From Dinoroseobacter sp. (lineage in GTDB: Bacteria > Pseudomonadota > Alphaproteobacteria > Rhodobacterales > Rhodobacteraceae), in contig JAEPNN010000007.1 of the NCBI GenBank assembly GCA_017643385.1, positions 62,001 through 126,000 of the forward strand: a stretch of 64,000 nucleotides of DNA, read 5' to 3'. Below, in pieces: positions 52,163-61,006 of this stretch. Within the stretch, counting starts at the first letter, position 1, and each line of letters starts with the position of its first letter. The notes below the pieces were generated by a model, which saw nothing but the letters and a program-made list of their open reading frames with translations, did no database searches and had not been told where the DNA came from. Position numbers and translations under genes: made by a program.

Positions 52163-52978
52163 TCAGTCACATTCTTGGTAATTGGATTCTAGGCAAATCC
52201 GGGCACGTCGTTGAGCTGCCTGGAGCTCTGATTGTGTCATCGCATCCGCGACCCTGTCGCGACCACCAACTGCTTGTTGATACCCGTTGGCACCCGCTAG
52301 ATTGTACCACATATGAGCGAGCTGATTGTCTACGGGCACACTTTCCCCAAATTCATAAAAAATGCCTAGATTGTATTGTGCCTTTGATTTCCCTTGTTCT
52401 GCAGCACTTCTGAGCCATTTAAACGCCTCGTTAGGGTCTCTCAGCACGCCTCTGCCTTGATTGTATAAAATCCCGAGATTTAGTTGTGCTGTGGCGTTTC
52501 CTTGTTCAGCTGCTGCACGGTACCACCTGTGAGCCTCCGCAAGGTCCAGTTGAACCCCTTGGCCGAACTCGTACATATACCCGAGGCTGAGCTGAGCTAA
52601 AACAACGCCATTCTCAGCAGCCATTTGGTGCAGTCTTGCGGCTTCTGCGTAGTCCAAACCAACTCCACGGCCTTCGGCGAGCATTTGTCCTAAGTTGAAT
52701 TGTGCTAGATGGCTCCCGTGATCAGCCGCCATCCGGAACCACCTAGCAGCCTCTTCGTAATCTTGGACCACCCCCCTGCCTTGAGAATACATAATTCCAA
52801 GGTTGTTTTGAGCGTCGGCATGTGCAGCTTCTGCAAGCGGTAGCCACTCCTCTAAGGCCCTAGAATAGTCTCCAGAAACGTAGGCATCAAAGCCCTTATC
52901 AAAATCTTGAGCACCAAGCGAAACAGCTGGCGTGCAAATGGCTATGACCAATAAGAGACGTTTGACGAGGTTCATCAT
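52163..52978 (-). CDS. Secreted Sel1-repeat (TPR-like) protein
   Basis: 271 residues from the ATG at 52978. A signal peptide (VKRLLLVIAICTPAVSLGA) precedes a first TPR-like unit (FDKGFDAYVSGDYSRALEEWLPLAE) and about five Sel1 repeats of 36 residues, each with the pattern AQ-x-NLG-x-MY-x-x-G-x-GV-x-x-DY-x-EA-x-x-W-x-x-x-AA-x-x-G (for example AQNNLGIMYSQGRGV, AQFNLGQMLAEGRGV, AQLNLGILYNQGRGV). Such solenoids bind other proteins, often in the periplasm. Sits inside the segment framed by tRNA-Thr and its broken copy, so it may be cargo of a lost island. Start choice is uncertain because the ribosome site is weak. Confidence 0.85.
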   Translation of the reverse strand: MMNLVKRLLLVIAICTPAVSLGAQDFDKGFDAYVSGDYSRALEEWLPLAEAAHADAQNNLGIMYSQGRGVVQDYEEAARWFRMAADHGSHLAQFNLGQMLAEGRGVGLDYAEAARLHQMAAENGVVLAQLSLGYMYEFGQGVQLDLAEAHRWYRAAAEQGNATAQLNLGILYNQGRGVLRDPNEAFKWLRSAAEQGKSKAQYNLGIFYEFGESVPVDNQLAHMWYNLAGANGYQQAVGGRDRVADAMTQSELQAAQRRARICLESNYQECD

Positions 52979-52999
52979 AGTAAGTTTTTGGGTAAACAC

Positions 53000-53243
53000 C
53001 GACGTCCCTACGTTTCCAAGAATATGAGTTTGGCCTTCCGAACAACCTCTTATGAGACGTCCGCCACGATTGTTAGTGCATGATTGGCCTTTGGTCCATC
53101 TTGGCGATTTTTTCCGGGACCTGGGGGCGGTAGCCTAGAGTGCTACAGGGGCGTATTGCATTACTTCTGCCATTTTCGCCTGTGTCTAAACTGTCTGAGA
53201 CAGAACGTCGAAACCGCTTGCGTATTTGATGCCGCCTCGAGAA
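53000..53243. other. Non-coding stretch between the Sel1 gene and the tRNA-Thr remnant
   Basis: No gene is seen; together with 53288-53461 this makes about 420 bp of non-coding DNA around the tRNA remnant. Confidence 0.4.
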
Positions 53244-53287
53244 GCCCTATTGAATTTTAATTAGTAGGTCCGCGGTAGGGCACCATT
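53244..53287 (+). repeat. Decayed partial copy of tRNA-Thr (possible attachment-site duplicate)
   Basis: The order of pieces follows the intact tRNA-Thr: GCCCTAT (5' acceptor), TGAATTTTAATTAG (cf. TGATTTGTAATCAG of the anticodon arm), AGTAGGTCCGCGGT (53263-53276, identical to 51319-51332) and GGGCACCATT (53278-53287, identical to 51347-51356). The D-arm and most of the T-arm are missing. It cannot fold as a tRNA. Best read as the far-end duplicate made by integration into tRNA-Thr and later deletions, or as a tRNA pseudogene. Confidence 0.75.
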
Positions 53288-53461
53288 TCCAACAAAGAAA
53301 TTCGATTTTCAATATAAGTACGCATTACACATTTAGGTGGAATGCCGCACCGTTTCGTCTGAGCAGCGTCGTAGGTATCGGGCTCCGCAAAAAGCTCCTG
53401 ATGAGAACCTACCAAGCTTTCAATTTCATTTGACCTTTTGGGGGGACGAGAAGGGGGGGCA

Positions 53462-55117
53462 TCACCCGCCTGTGAGCCGGCTTTCCAGAAGCTCGCCTTG
53501 TTCTTTCAAGAGCGGGTAGGCGATCATTGCAAAAGCGGTGTTCAGCATTTTTAAGGATCGCAAAAGGTCGATATGGATCGCGCTAGTCTCGATAGACTCG
53601 GTGAGCCCTTGGCGAAGCCGTGTGAGATGTTTTCGCTCAAGCGTCTGCTCCACATCGCGAACAAGCTCTTTCTGCTCCACCAACTCCCGTGCAGCGCCGA
53701 CGTCTTTCGACATCAGGACTGCAATCGCGTGCTGGATATTTCGCAGAACCTTGTCATGAAAATCCGAAAGCTCACGCCAGCCTTCTTCGGAGAAGCTCGT
53801 TTTTTCGTTATTTTTTCGCTTCGCAAGGTCGCCCATTTTTCTGGCGATAACGTCCGCACCTGACTCCAGATTTACCGCAATACCCGCAAGGTCAAATGCG
53901 CGCGTTCCGGTGTCTTCTTTCGCATCGCTGCTTCGGATGTTCGATAGGTAAACCCTTAGGTCGAGGGACTTTTGTTCGATCTGGATTTGTTCAGCGCGTA
54001 ACCGCCCCGCTGCGTCTTCATCGTAACTGTCAAACAGCTTCATTGCATCTCGAAGCATAATTTCGATCCGGTTTCCCATCTCGACAAGTTCACGCTGGGC
54101 GCATGCAAAGGCGCGGACCGGTTGGTTGATGACGGTCGGATCAAGTGCCGAACGGACGATATTTTCTTGCGAGGACCCATTGCTGGGTTGGAAAACTCCG
54201 GCGAGGTGCGTGGTTGGTTTCAGAAGGCCAAGACCAAAGAGGAGCAATGCGCCATTAAACAACAGGTGCAGGTTAAGCACCTGCTGTAGCGGAGTTGTTC
54301 CAGACATCAAACTTGCCAGCTCGAAAGACGACAGCAGTAAAAGTACGATACACGCACCGCCTCCGCGCAAAATGAGATTGCCAAGTATCACCCGGCGCAC
54401 ATCAGTATTTGATTGGAGCGTCAGAAAAAATGCAATGAGCGCACCACCCAGATTAGCGCCCAATACCATCGCGAATGCAGCCTCAAGCGGCAGGATGGTT
54501 TGTTCGGCCAGGGTTGCGAAAAGAAGAACCGCGGCAACACTGGAATGGACCAGCCAGGCAAATAGAGCGGCCAGCAAAAACGCTGTGAGAATGTCCCCTG
54601 AGAGATAAGCCATAGTGTTTTTGGCCATCTCGCTTGCGGACAGCGGAGCGCTGGCTTCGCGGATCAGGTCGAGTGACATGAAAATCAAGGCAAGGCCGAT
54701 CAAAATCCGCCCGATTTGCCTAAGGTCGCGACGCGAACTGCGCAGGAAGAACATCACACCCAGCAGAAGCAACAGCGGTGTCAGCATGGCCAATGGTGAT
54801 GTCAGGAGCTGCACGACGATGGCAGATCCAAGATCGGCTCCCAGTATAATTGCAAGGCCTGACGTGGTTCCGATTGTGCCGGCCGTCATGAAGCCTGCCA
54901 GCAATAAGGCGACCGCAGTGGAGCTTTGCAGAAGAACGGCAGCGACCGCACCTGTGACTGCAGCGGCAAAGCGGTTTTTTGTCGAATGACGAAGCGATTG
55001 CCGAAGATGGCCGCCGAAGGCGCGTTCAAACCCAGTGCGTACAAGCCGCACGGACCAGATCAGCAAGGCGGCTGCCGCTGCAAGGTTCAGAAGGATGAGG
55101 ACCGGCGAATTTTCCAT
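53462..55117 (-). CDS. Na/Pi cotransporter family protein with PhoU-like domain
   Basis: 551 residues. The N-terminal half has two repeats of the Na/Pi-cotransporter (NptA) fold, each with the QSST/SS-type motif (LLQSSTAVALLLAGFMTAG and WLVHSSVAAVLLFATLA), and GADLGSAI/GANLGGAL. The C-terminal part (about 340-551) is a helical PhoU-like domain. Moves phosphate across the inner membrane; some members export it. Last gene of the DeoR/ABC/phosphodiesterase unit, 10 bp after the phosphodiesterase, so it probably balances phosphate freed from organophosphates. Start at ATG 55117; the upstream extension lies inside the phosphodiesterase gene. Confidence 0.87.
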   Translation of the reverse strand: MENSPVLILLNLAAAAALLIWSVRLVRTGFERAFGGHLRQSLRHSTKNRFAAAVTGAVAAVLLQSSTAVALLLAGFMTAGTIGTTSGLAIILGADLGSAIVVQLLTSPLAMLTPLLLLLGVMFFLRSSRRDLRQIGRILIGLALIFMSLDLIREASAPLSASEMAKNTMAYLSGDILTAFLLAALFAWLVHSSVAAVLLFATLAEQTILPLEAAFAMVLGANLGGALIAFFLTLQSNTDVRRVILGNLILRGGGACIVLLLLSSFELASLMSGTTPLQQVLNLHLLFNGALLLFGLGLLKPTTHLAGVFQPSNGSSQENIVRSALDPTVINQPVRAFACAQRELVEMGNRIEIMLRDAMKLFDSYDEDAAGRLRAEQIQIEQKSLDLRVYLSNIRSSDAKEDTGTRAFDLAGIAVNLESGADVIARKMGDLAKRKNNEKTSFSEEGWRELSDFHDKVLRNIQHAIAVLMSKDVGAARELVEQKELVRDVEQTLERKHLTRLRQGLTESIETSAIHIDLLRSLKMLNTAFAMIAYPLLKEQGELLESRLTGG

Positions 55118-55127
55118 GTGTCGTGTC

Positions 55128-55925
55128 CTAGAAGGGGAATGGCCCGTCGGACGGGTCAAGCGGCACAGCGCTCCAGATCCCCTCAGGACCAGTGTCAATG
55201 ACCGCGCAACCCCGCGGATGTGTGAGGAAGCCAACCACGGCATCCGCGCGTCGGTCCAACGCAAATGCGCTGCAAATCGATGGGGCGGTGATGACAGGGA
55301 AGCGTCCAAGTCGGCCGTGATGCACAGCATGCACATGCCCGGCAACGAGTGTGACGTCGGCCTGCGTATCGGCCAGCGCTGCCTCAAGTGCTGCGGCATT
55401 CTCCAGTCCGATTGCATCCATGAACTGAATGCCGGTTCGGATCGGCGGGTGATGGAGCATAACGAGGACAGGACCAGTTCCTGCCGCGCTAAGAGCGTCT
55501 TTTAAGACAGTAAGGCTCTCGTCGCGCAGGCGTCCTCCACCTTGTCCTTCGATCAATGTGTCTAATCCGACAACATGCGTGTCCCCGACTTGCACGACCC
55601 AATCAATCAAACCTGTCGCGGGAAGGGGGGCGAGATCGGAAAAGGCCTGTCTAAACGGCTCACGTGCGTCGTGATTTCCCGGGACCACCAAGACCGGCAA
55701 GTTCAGACGTTCTAGCTGGGCGCGGGCAATGTCGTAGCTGCCAGCGCTTCCATCATCACTGATATCGCCCGAGACCAGCACCGCATCGAGCGGACCAAGC
55801 GCAGGGCGCATGTCTAGGAGCTGGTCAATTGCCTGTTCCAAAAGATGGCAGGTGTCGAGAACGACCGACGCGCGCCGGCCGATTGGGACAACATGAAGAT
55901 CAGAGAGTTGCAGAAAACGCGCCAT
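55128..55925 (-). CDS. Metallophosphoesterase, GpdQ/CpdA type (glycerophosphodiesterase-like)
   Basis: 265 residues, class III phosphodiesterase with all five metal motifs: LSDLHV (D-x-H), VSGDISDD (GD), VPGNHDAR (GNHD), MLHHPP (H) and GHVHAVHHG (GHxH). GpdQ members cleave glycerophosphodiesters to glycerol 3-phosphate and an alcohol; CpdA members cleave cAMP. The ABC importer just upstream (4 bp apart) and the Na/Pi protein downstream favour an organophosphate role. Confidence 0.87.
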   Translation of the reverse strand: MARFLQLSDLHVVPIGRRASVVLDTCHLLEQAIDQLLDMRPALGPLDAVLVSGDISDDGSAGSYDIARAQLERLNLPVLVVPGNHDAREPFRQAFSDLAPLPATGLIDWVVQVGDTHVVGLDTLIEGQGGGRLRDESLTVLKDALSAAGTGPVLVMLHHPPIRTGIQFMDAIGLENAAALEAALADTQADVTLVAGHVHAVHHGRLGRFPVITAPSICSAFALDRRADAVVGFLTHPRGCAVIDTGPEGIWSAVPLDPSDGPFPF

Positions 55926-55929
55926 ATCA

Positions 55930-56739
55930 TCACTTGATCCCAGCGCGCAGGAAGGCCTGAACAAACTGACGCTGGAAAATCAGGAAAGCCATCAGAAGCG
56001 GTGCGACCGACATCATTGTCGCTGCGGAAATCACGCTGATATCCACACCATTTTCTGGCGCGCCAAAGATCGACAAACCCACTGTCAGAGGCCGCGTATC
56101 GGGCGAGTTTGTCACGATAAGGGGCCAGAGAAAATTGTTCCAGTGGGTGGAGACAGACACCAGTGCGTAGGCCAGATATGTTGGACGGGCCAGCGGTACA
56201 TAGACGCGCCAGAGGATGCCAAACCAGCCACACCCCTCGACTCTGGCGGCTTCATGCAGCTCGATGGGCACGCCCTTGAAAGCCTGTCGCATCAGGAAGA
56301 TGCCAAAGGCGGACGCCATATAGGGCATGCCGACACCCAGAATGGAGTCGAACAGTCCCAGTCGTGAGACCATGGCGTAGTTTTCGACAATCAACACTTC
56401 TGGCAGAATGAAGAGCTGCATCAAAACGAGGATGAAGATGAAATCCCGTCCCGGGAATTGGACTTGGGCGAACGCAAAGCCTGCCAAGGTTGTGACGATG
56501 AACTGTCCAATCAGGATCACTGTGACAAGCAGAAATGTATTTAGGAAATACCGAAGCCAGGGCGCGCCGTCCCAGGCTGTGCGAAAATTATCCAATGTCC
56601 ACGGAGAGAGCAGATTGAAATTCACCGCATCTGATGTGGAATGGAACGCTGCCCAGAAGGCGAAGACCAAAGGAGAAATCCAGATAACAGCCAGCAGAAC
56701 TGCACCCAGGGCTTCGATTTGTCTGGAAAGGCCGCTCAT
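55930..56739 (-). CDS. ABC transporter permease, UgpE-like
   Basis: 269 residues, six helices. The EAA loop is ELHEAARVEGCGWFGILWRVYVPLARP. Second permease of a carbohydrate-uptake-1 type importer. ATG at 56739 overlaps the stop of the first permease by 4 bp (ATGA). In this operon setting glycerol-phosphate or glycerophosphodiester uptake is likely. Confidence 0.88.
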   Translation of the reverse strand: MSGLSRQIEALGAVLLAVIWISPLVFAFWAAFHSTSDAVNFNLLSPWTLDNFRTAWDGAPWLRYFLNTFLLVTVILIGQFIVTTLAGFAFAQVQFPGRDFIFILVLMQLFILPEVLIVENYAMVSRLGLFDSILGVGMPYMASAFGIFLMRQAFKGVPIELHEAARVEGCGWFGILWRVYVPLARPTYLAYALVSVSTHWNNFLWPLIVTNSPDTRPLTVGLSIFGAPENGVDISVISAATMMSVAPLLMAFLIFQRQFVQAFLRAGIK

Positions 56740-57629
56740 TGGTAATGTGTCCGCTTGTCGAGAATGGTGAATTTTATCCCGGCCACGATGCCAAGAACCA
56801 CGAGCACCATAATGGTCATTGCTGCGGCATGCGGGGCGTCGAAGAAGGCGAAAGCCATTTCCCAAATGTAGTAAAGGATGAGTTTTGACGCGTCACTCGG
56901 TCCACCTTTGGTCAGGATGAACAGGTGGTCGATCAGCTTGACCGAATTAATCAAGGCATTGACCATAATGAACAATGTTGTGGGCATCAATAAGGGCAGG
57001 ACGATCCTGCGTGTATAGGTCCAGCGACTTGCACCTTCGATATCAGCGGCCTCTTTGAGGTCCTCCGGAATGGTCTGCAAAGCGGCCAGATAGAAGATCA
57101 TGAAAAACCCGGCTTCTTTCCAGATCGTCACGATGATAACCGCCCAAAGCGCGGTCTCAGGCTGGCCAAGCCAGTTGACACTTTCAAAGCCGAACAGGCC
57201 TCCAATTTTGTCAAGAACACCCAATCCAGGGGTATAAAAGAAGAGCCAAAGGTTTGCCGCAGCGATCATGGGCAGCACGGTTGGGGTGAAATAGGCGGTG
57301 CGTACAAAACCCCGCGCGGGGATCTTTGAGTTCGCCCAAAGTGCCATAGCGAGAGCAATAGCGATTGAAATCGGAATAGTCGCGCCAGCGTAAATCAGGT
57401 TGTTGATGACGACTTTCCAGAACGTCGGATCAGCAAATAAATCAGCGTAATTTTCGGTCGCGACAAACTCAGTTGGCCGCCGGCGTGTTCCACGACTGAA
57501 CAAGCTGGACCAAAGGGTCGCGATAGAGGGGTAGAACGCAAAGAGCGAAAGCAAAACCAGCGCTGGGGAGAGCAGGATCCAGCCATAAATGGCTTGTCTG
57601 CGACGCTCGTTCTGGACGTGTTCTGTCAT
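56736..57629 (-). CDS. ABC transporter permease, UgpA-like
   Basis: 297 residues, six helices. EAA loop: DLKEAADIEGASRWTYTRRIVLPLLMPT. First permease of the importer, 60 bp after the binding-protein gene. N-terminal helix WILLSPALVLLSLFAFYPSI is typical of the UgpA/MalF family. Confidence 0.89.
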   Translation of the reverse strand: MTEHVQNERRRQAIYGWILLSPALVLLSLFAFYPSIATLWSSLFSRGTRRRPTEFVATENYADLFADPTFWKVVINNLIYAGATIPISIAIALAMALWANSKIPARGFVRTAYFTPTVLPMIAAANLWLFFYTPGLGVLDKIGGLFGFESVNWLGQPETALWAVIIVTIWKEAGFFMIFYLAALQTIPEDLKEAADIEGASRWTYTRRIVLPLLMPTTLFIMVNALINSVKLIDHLFILTKGGPSDASKLILYYIWEMAFAFFDAPHAAAMTIMVLVVLGIVAGIKFTILDKRTHYQ

Positions 57630-57689
57630 GGTCTACCCCAAAAAATTCGATGGGCAACCGACAAATGCCGGATGCCCACGGAGTTGGTT

Positions 57690-58946
57690 TTATTGATAGT
57701 CACGAAGCAGCCGGACGGCCGCTGATTGCGCTTCGCCCAAGGCGTCTTCAGCAGACATGGAACCTGTCAGGGCCGACTGAATAGCGTTGTTCAGTCCGTC
57801 ACGAACGCGCGCAGTCTCAAAGGTTGAGAACTCCGCCACAGCATTTTCCAGCTGGTTGCGGGCCACGAGTGCAGGTGGGAATTCCTCTGTGTAGGCTTTC
57901 AGGGCCTCGGTCTCATAAGCCGCAGGCGAAACACCCATGTAGCCGGTTGCGATCGACCATGCCGCCGCTTGCTCAGGCGAGGTCATGAACTCGATCAGGC
58001 GCAGGGCTGCAGCTTTCTCTTCGTCAGAGGTGTCCTTGAACACATAGAAGTTGCCGCCGCCTGTTGGCGAACCAAGGCGCACATTCGCAGGCAGTTCAGC
58101 GACACCGAAGTCGAAGCTTGCATTGTTCTTTACGGCGGTCAGGTTGCCGGTCGAGTGCCACATCATAGCAGTCTGACCTTCAAGGAACGCCTGGCGCAAA
58201 GTGCCCCATTCGACAGTACCTGTTGGCATAATGCCGTGTTCCTGGCTGAGCGACTGCCAGAACTCGAGCGTGTCGACGACGGTCTCATCATCAAAGTAGG
58301 TCGTCAGACCATCATTTGACATAACCTCTTTTCCGTTCTGGATCGCAAGCGCCTGGAACATCCAGTAGGGGTAACCGGTTGATGGGATCATCAGCCCGTA
58401 GCTGTCGTCATTGGTCAGAGCTTTGCCCATTGAGATCAGCTCGTCCCAGGTTGCGGGTGGGCTTTCCGGATCAAGGCCAGCAGCGCTGAACAGTTCCTTG
58501 TTGTAGTAGGCCACGATGGTTGAACGCTGGAACGGGATGCCCCAGGTTTTTCCCTCGATCCGTCCGTTTGCCATCAGCGCCGGATAGAAGCTGTTCAGCC
58601 AGTCAGGGTTCACGCCATCGATATCTTCGAAGGCCACAACCAAATCCTGTTCGATCAGATCATAGGCATCAATAGAGAACATGACCGCAAGTTGAGCAGG
58701 CTCACCTGAGGCCAGAGCCGATAGCGCGCGGACGCGTGTATCGTCATAGTTGCCCGAATAGATCGCGTTGACCTTGATGTCTGGATTTGCGGCTTCGAAA
58801 TCCGAAACAATACTATCCACCACTTCTGTCAGCGCACCGCCGACAGCGATTGGATAGTACATGGTCAACTCGGTATCCGCTGCCGCAGGTGCGGCAAACG
58901 CTGTGGCTGTTGCAGCAGCCAACCCGATTTTCCTGAATGCTTTCAT
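57690..58946 (-). CDS. ABC transporter substrate-binding protein, UgpB-like
   Basis: 418 residues. Signal peptide MKAFRKIGLAAATATAFAAPAAA. Family-1 solute-binding fold with blocks matching UgpB: LTMYYPIAVGGALTEVVDSIVSDFEAANP, YSGNYDDTRVRALSAL and GGGNFYVFKD. The WYPxxGG-like start resembles glycerol-3-phosphate receptors. GGGAGGA upstream of ATG 58946. Confidence 0.9.
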   Translation of the reverse strand: MKAFRKIGLAAATATAFAAPAAADTELTMYYPIAVGGALTEVVDSIVSDFEAANPDIKVNAIYSGNYDDTRVRALSALASGEPAQLAVMFSIDAYDLIEQDLVVAFEDIDGVNPDWLNSFYPALMANGRIEGKTWGIPFQRSTIVAYYNKELFSAAGLDPESPPATWDELISMGKALTNDDSYGLMIPSTGYPYWMFQALAIQNGKEVMSNDGLTTYFDDETVVDTLEFWQSLSQEHGIMPTGTVEWGTLRQAFLEGQTAMMWHSTGNLTAVKNNASFDFGVAELPANVRLGSPTGGGNFYVFKDTSDEEKAAALRLIEFMTSPEQAAAWSIATGYMGVSPAAYETEALKAYTEEFPPALVARNQLENAVAEFSTFETARVRDGLNNAIQSALTGSMSAEDALGEAQSAAVRLLRDYQ

Positions 58947-58987
58947 CTTTTCCTCCCTGGATGTGTGCATCAGTTTTCAATTGCCGG

Positions 58988-60019
58988 TCACCCGGCAGGT
59001 GTTGCGAGCCGTTTGCCCGCGTCGTCGAAAAAGTGCAGGTCTGAATCGGAAAATGAGATTTCCATGTCTTCGCCAGCAGGAATTGTCTTCAGCCCTGGCA
59101 GGCTGACGGTCAGTCCGCTTGCCGCTGGATGTGTCAAACCAATGAATGTTTCAGACCCAAGAAACTCGCACTCGGAGACTTTGCACGCCAGTCGACCTTT
59201 TCCTGAAGTGGCGACCTGAATGTTTTCTGCCCGTAGCCCGATATGCGTTGCACTTTCGAAGCCGGGCAGGGCCTTGCTTTCGATCAGGGCCATCGGTGGG
59301 GCACCTACAAATTCTGCAACAAAAGTGTTTGCAGGTTTGTAGTATAGCTCTTCCGGCGTACCGGTTTGCTGAATGTGTCCGTCTTTCATGAGCACGACCA
59401 TATCTGCCATACTCATCGCCTCGGTCTGGTCATGGGTCACATAAACAACTGTAATCCCAAGTTCGACCTGAAGCTTCTTGATGTCTTTTCTGACGGAGGC
59501 GCGCAGCTTGGCATCTAGGTTCGAAAGAGGTTCATCCATCAGACATAGCGGCTGGTTGGCCACAATGGCGCGCGCCAAAGCCACACGCTGGCGCTGTCCG
59601 CCGGATAATTCTCCGGGTTTGCGGGCCTCGTAACCGGTCAGGCCTGTGATTTCCAAGGCCCGATCCAGCTTTTCTCGCCGTTCGGCCGCACCTACCTTGC
59701 GCACCTTCAGTCCGAAAATGACATTTTCAGCCACGCTTAGATGCGGGAAGAGTGCATAGGACTGGAACACCATCGACAGGTTGCGGTCAGAAGGGGCGGC
59801 TGCGGTGACATCGCGACCATCTATCGTGATCGAACCCTCATCGGGCAGTTCAAGCCCTGAAAGGAGACGCAGTGTGGTAGACTTTCCGCAGCCTGACGGC
59901 CCCAAGAGCGCCACAAACGACCCCCGTGGGATCGTTAAGTTCACATTTTCGACCCCAAGCTGGCCATTCCAGCGCTTGGCGACACCGTCAGCGTGCACAA
60001 AGGGGGTGTCAGATGACAT
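58988..60019 (-). CDS. ugpC: ABC transporter ATP-binding protein, UgpC/MalK-like
   Basis: 343 residues. Walker A LLGPSGCGKSTT, Q-loop MVFQSYALFPHLSV, signature LSGGQRQRVALARAI, Walker B LCLMDEPLSNLDAKLR, switch VTHDQTEAMSMAD, and a C-terminal TOBE regulatory domain (HIGLRAENIQV). Energises the importer. ATG at 60019 overlaps the end of the DeoR gene by 11 bp; the longer frame upstream is antisense-like noise within deoR. Confidence 0.9.
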   Translation of the reverse strand: MSSDTPFVHADGVAKRWNGQLGVENVNLTIPRGSFVALLGPSGCGKSTTLRLLSGLELPDEGSITIDGRDVTAAAPSDRNLSMVFQSYALFPHLSVAENVIFGLKVRKVGAAERREKLDRALEITGLTGYEARKPGELSGGQRQRVALARAIVANQPLCLMDEPLSNLDAKLRASVRKDIKKLQVELGITVVYVTHDQTEAMSMADMVVLMKDGHIQQTGTPEELYYKPANTFVAEFVGAPPMALIESKALPGFESATHIGLRAENIQVATSGKGRLACKVSECEFLGSETFIGLTHPAASGLTVSLPGLKTIPAGEDMEISFSDSDLHFFDDAGKRLATPAG

Positions 60020-60791
60020 CGAGAGCCTCCGAATAGATAACGCGATCTTCGAGCGGGTCGAGAAGACTCTGATATTTGCCAGTGGGTGGTCGATCGATGA
60101 CCACGCGATCAGCGTCAGAAATATTTCCGCCATGGGCCGCTGCGATACGGCCAAATTTGCTTTGGTCGAGAACAAGGATGGCGGTCTGCGCGTTGCGCTG
60201 CATCTGAATTCTGCTGCGCACCTCGGCAGGATGGAAATCCAGCAAACCGCCATCTGCGGCCACGCCGGCTACCCCGAAAACCGCATATTCGGCCCTGAAC
60301 CGGGTGAAGAAATCAACTGACTCTTCGCCAATGAAATCCCGATCAGGCAAGCGCAGCTCGCCGCCCGGTAAAAGGATCCGATTTGAAACCTCATCGCTGA
60401 GCGCCATGGCTGCGCCAAGATTGTTGGTAATAACGGTCAGTTCTTGCCGATGGGCCAGCGCCTTTGCCACCGCAAGCGGGGTTGAACCAATAGAAAGAAA
60501 TAAGGTTGATCCATCGGGGATCATCGTCGCAACCAGCTCGGCGATCGAGCGTTTGCCCGCCCGGTTCGTGCCTTTGCGTTCTTCGAGCGGTGAATTCAGC
60601 CGGTCGGGTGACAGCTCAATACGACCATGGGTCCGTCGCAGGACATCTCCGTCACACAGGACATCAAGGTCGCGTCGGATCGTCTGCATGGAAACATCGA
60701 GCATTTCGGCAAGCGCACCGACGCTAACTGCGCCTTGCTCCTCGACGACCCGCTGAATGCGGTCGCGCCTTTTGCTCCCTTTGGACGACAC
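60009..60791 (-). CDS. DeoR-family transcriptional regulator (GlpR-like)
   Basis: About 260 residues from the GTG at 60791. Winged helix: RRDRIQRVVEEQGAVSVGALAEMLDVSMQTIRRDLDVLCDGDVLRRTHGR. The effector domain has ADGGLLDFHPAEVRSRI and VLDQSKFGR, typical of DeoR/GlpR proteins that sense sugar or glycerol phosphates. GTG 60791 follows AGGGGGA; an ATG at 60821 lacks a ribosome site. First gene of the operon it probably controls; divergent from the HAD-like gene. Confidence 0.87.
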   Translation of the reverse strand: MSSKGSKRRDRIQRVVEEQGAVSVGALAEMLDVSMQTIRRDLDVLCDGDVLRRTHGRIELSPDRLNSPLEERKGTNRAGKRSIAELVATMIPDGSTLFLSIGSTPLAVAKALAHRQELTVITNNLGAAMALSDEVSNRILLPGGELRLPDRDFIGEESVDFFTRFRAEYAVFGVAGVAADGGLLDFHPAEVRSRIQMQRNAQTAILVLDQSKFGRIAAAHGGNISDADRVVIDRPPTGKYQSLLDPLEDRVIYSEALDVI

Positions 60792-60821
60792 CGTTCCCCC
60801 TGTGGCTTTGATCCTAAGCAT

Positions 60822-61006
60822 ACAACCCAAAAACAACAAAACAACAAAAAATCGAGAAATACCTTCTGTAAATCACGCAAAACTTGCTAAATCAGCTCAT
60901 TTTATGATTTTAATTAGCTAATAATGTTGTTTTAGAGCTTTTTGATTGTGCAGGCTGATACGGTCGCTAGTGTGGCCGCGAACCAACCAAAAGGACACTC
61001 CTGACA
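60822..61006. promoter_or_regulatory. AT-rich divergent control region with AACAAC/GTTGTT repeats
   Basis: On the deoR side lie tandem AAACAACAAAACAACAAAA motifs (60831-60850); on the other side GTTGTTTT (60926-60933) forms the inverted counterpart about 80 bp away. Repeats of this T/G-rich kind are typical DeoR/GlpR operators, and the spacing would allow a repression loop. Inference. Confidence 0.5.
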
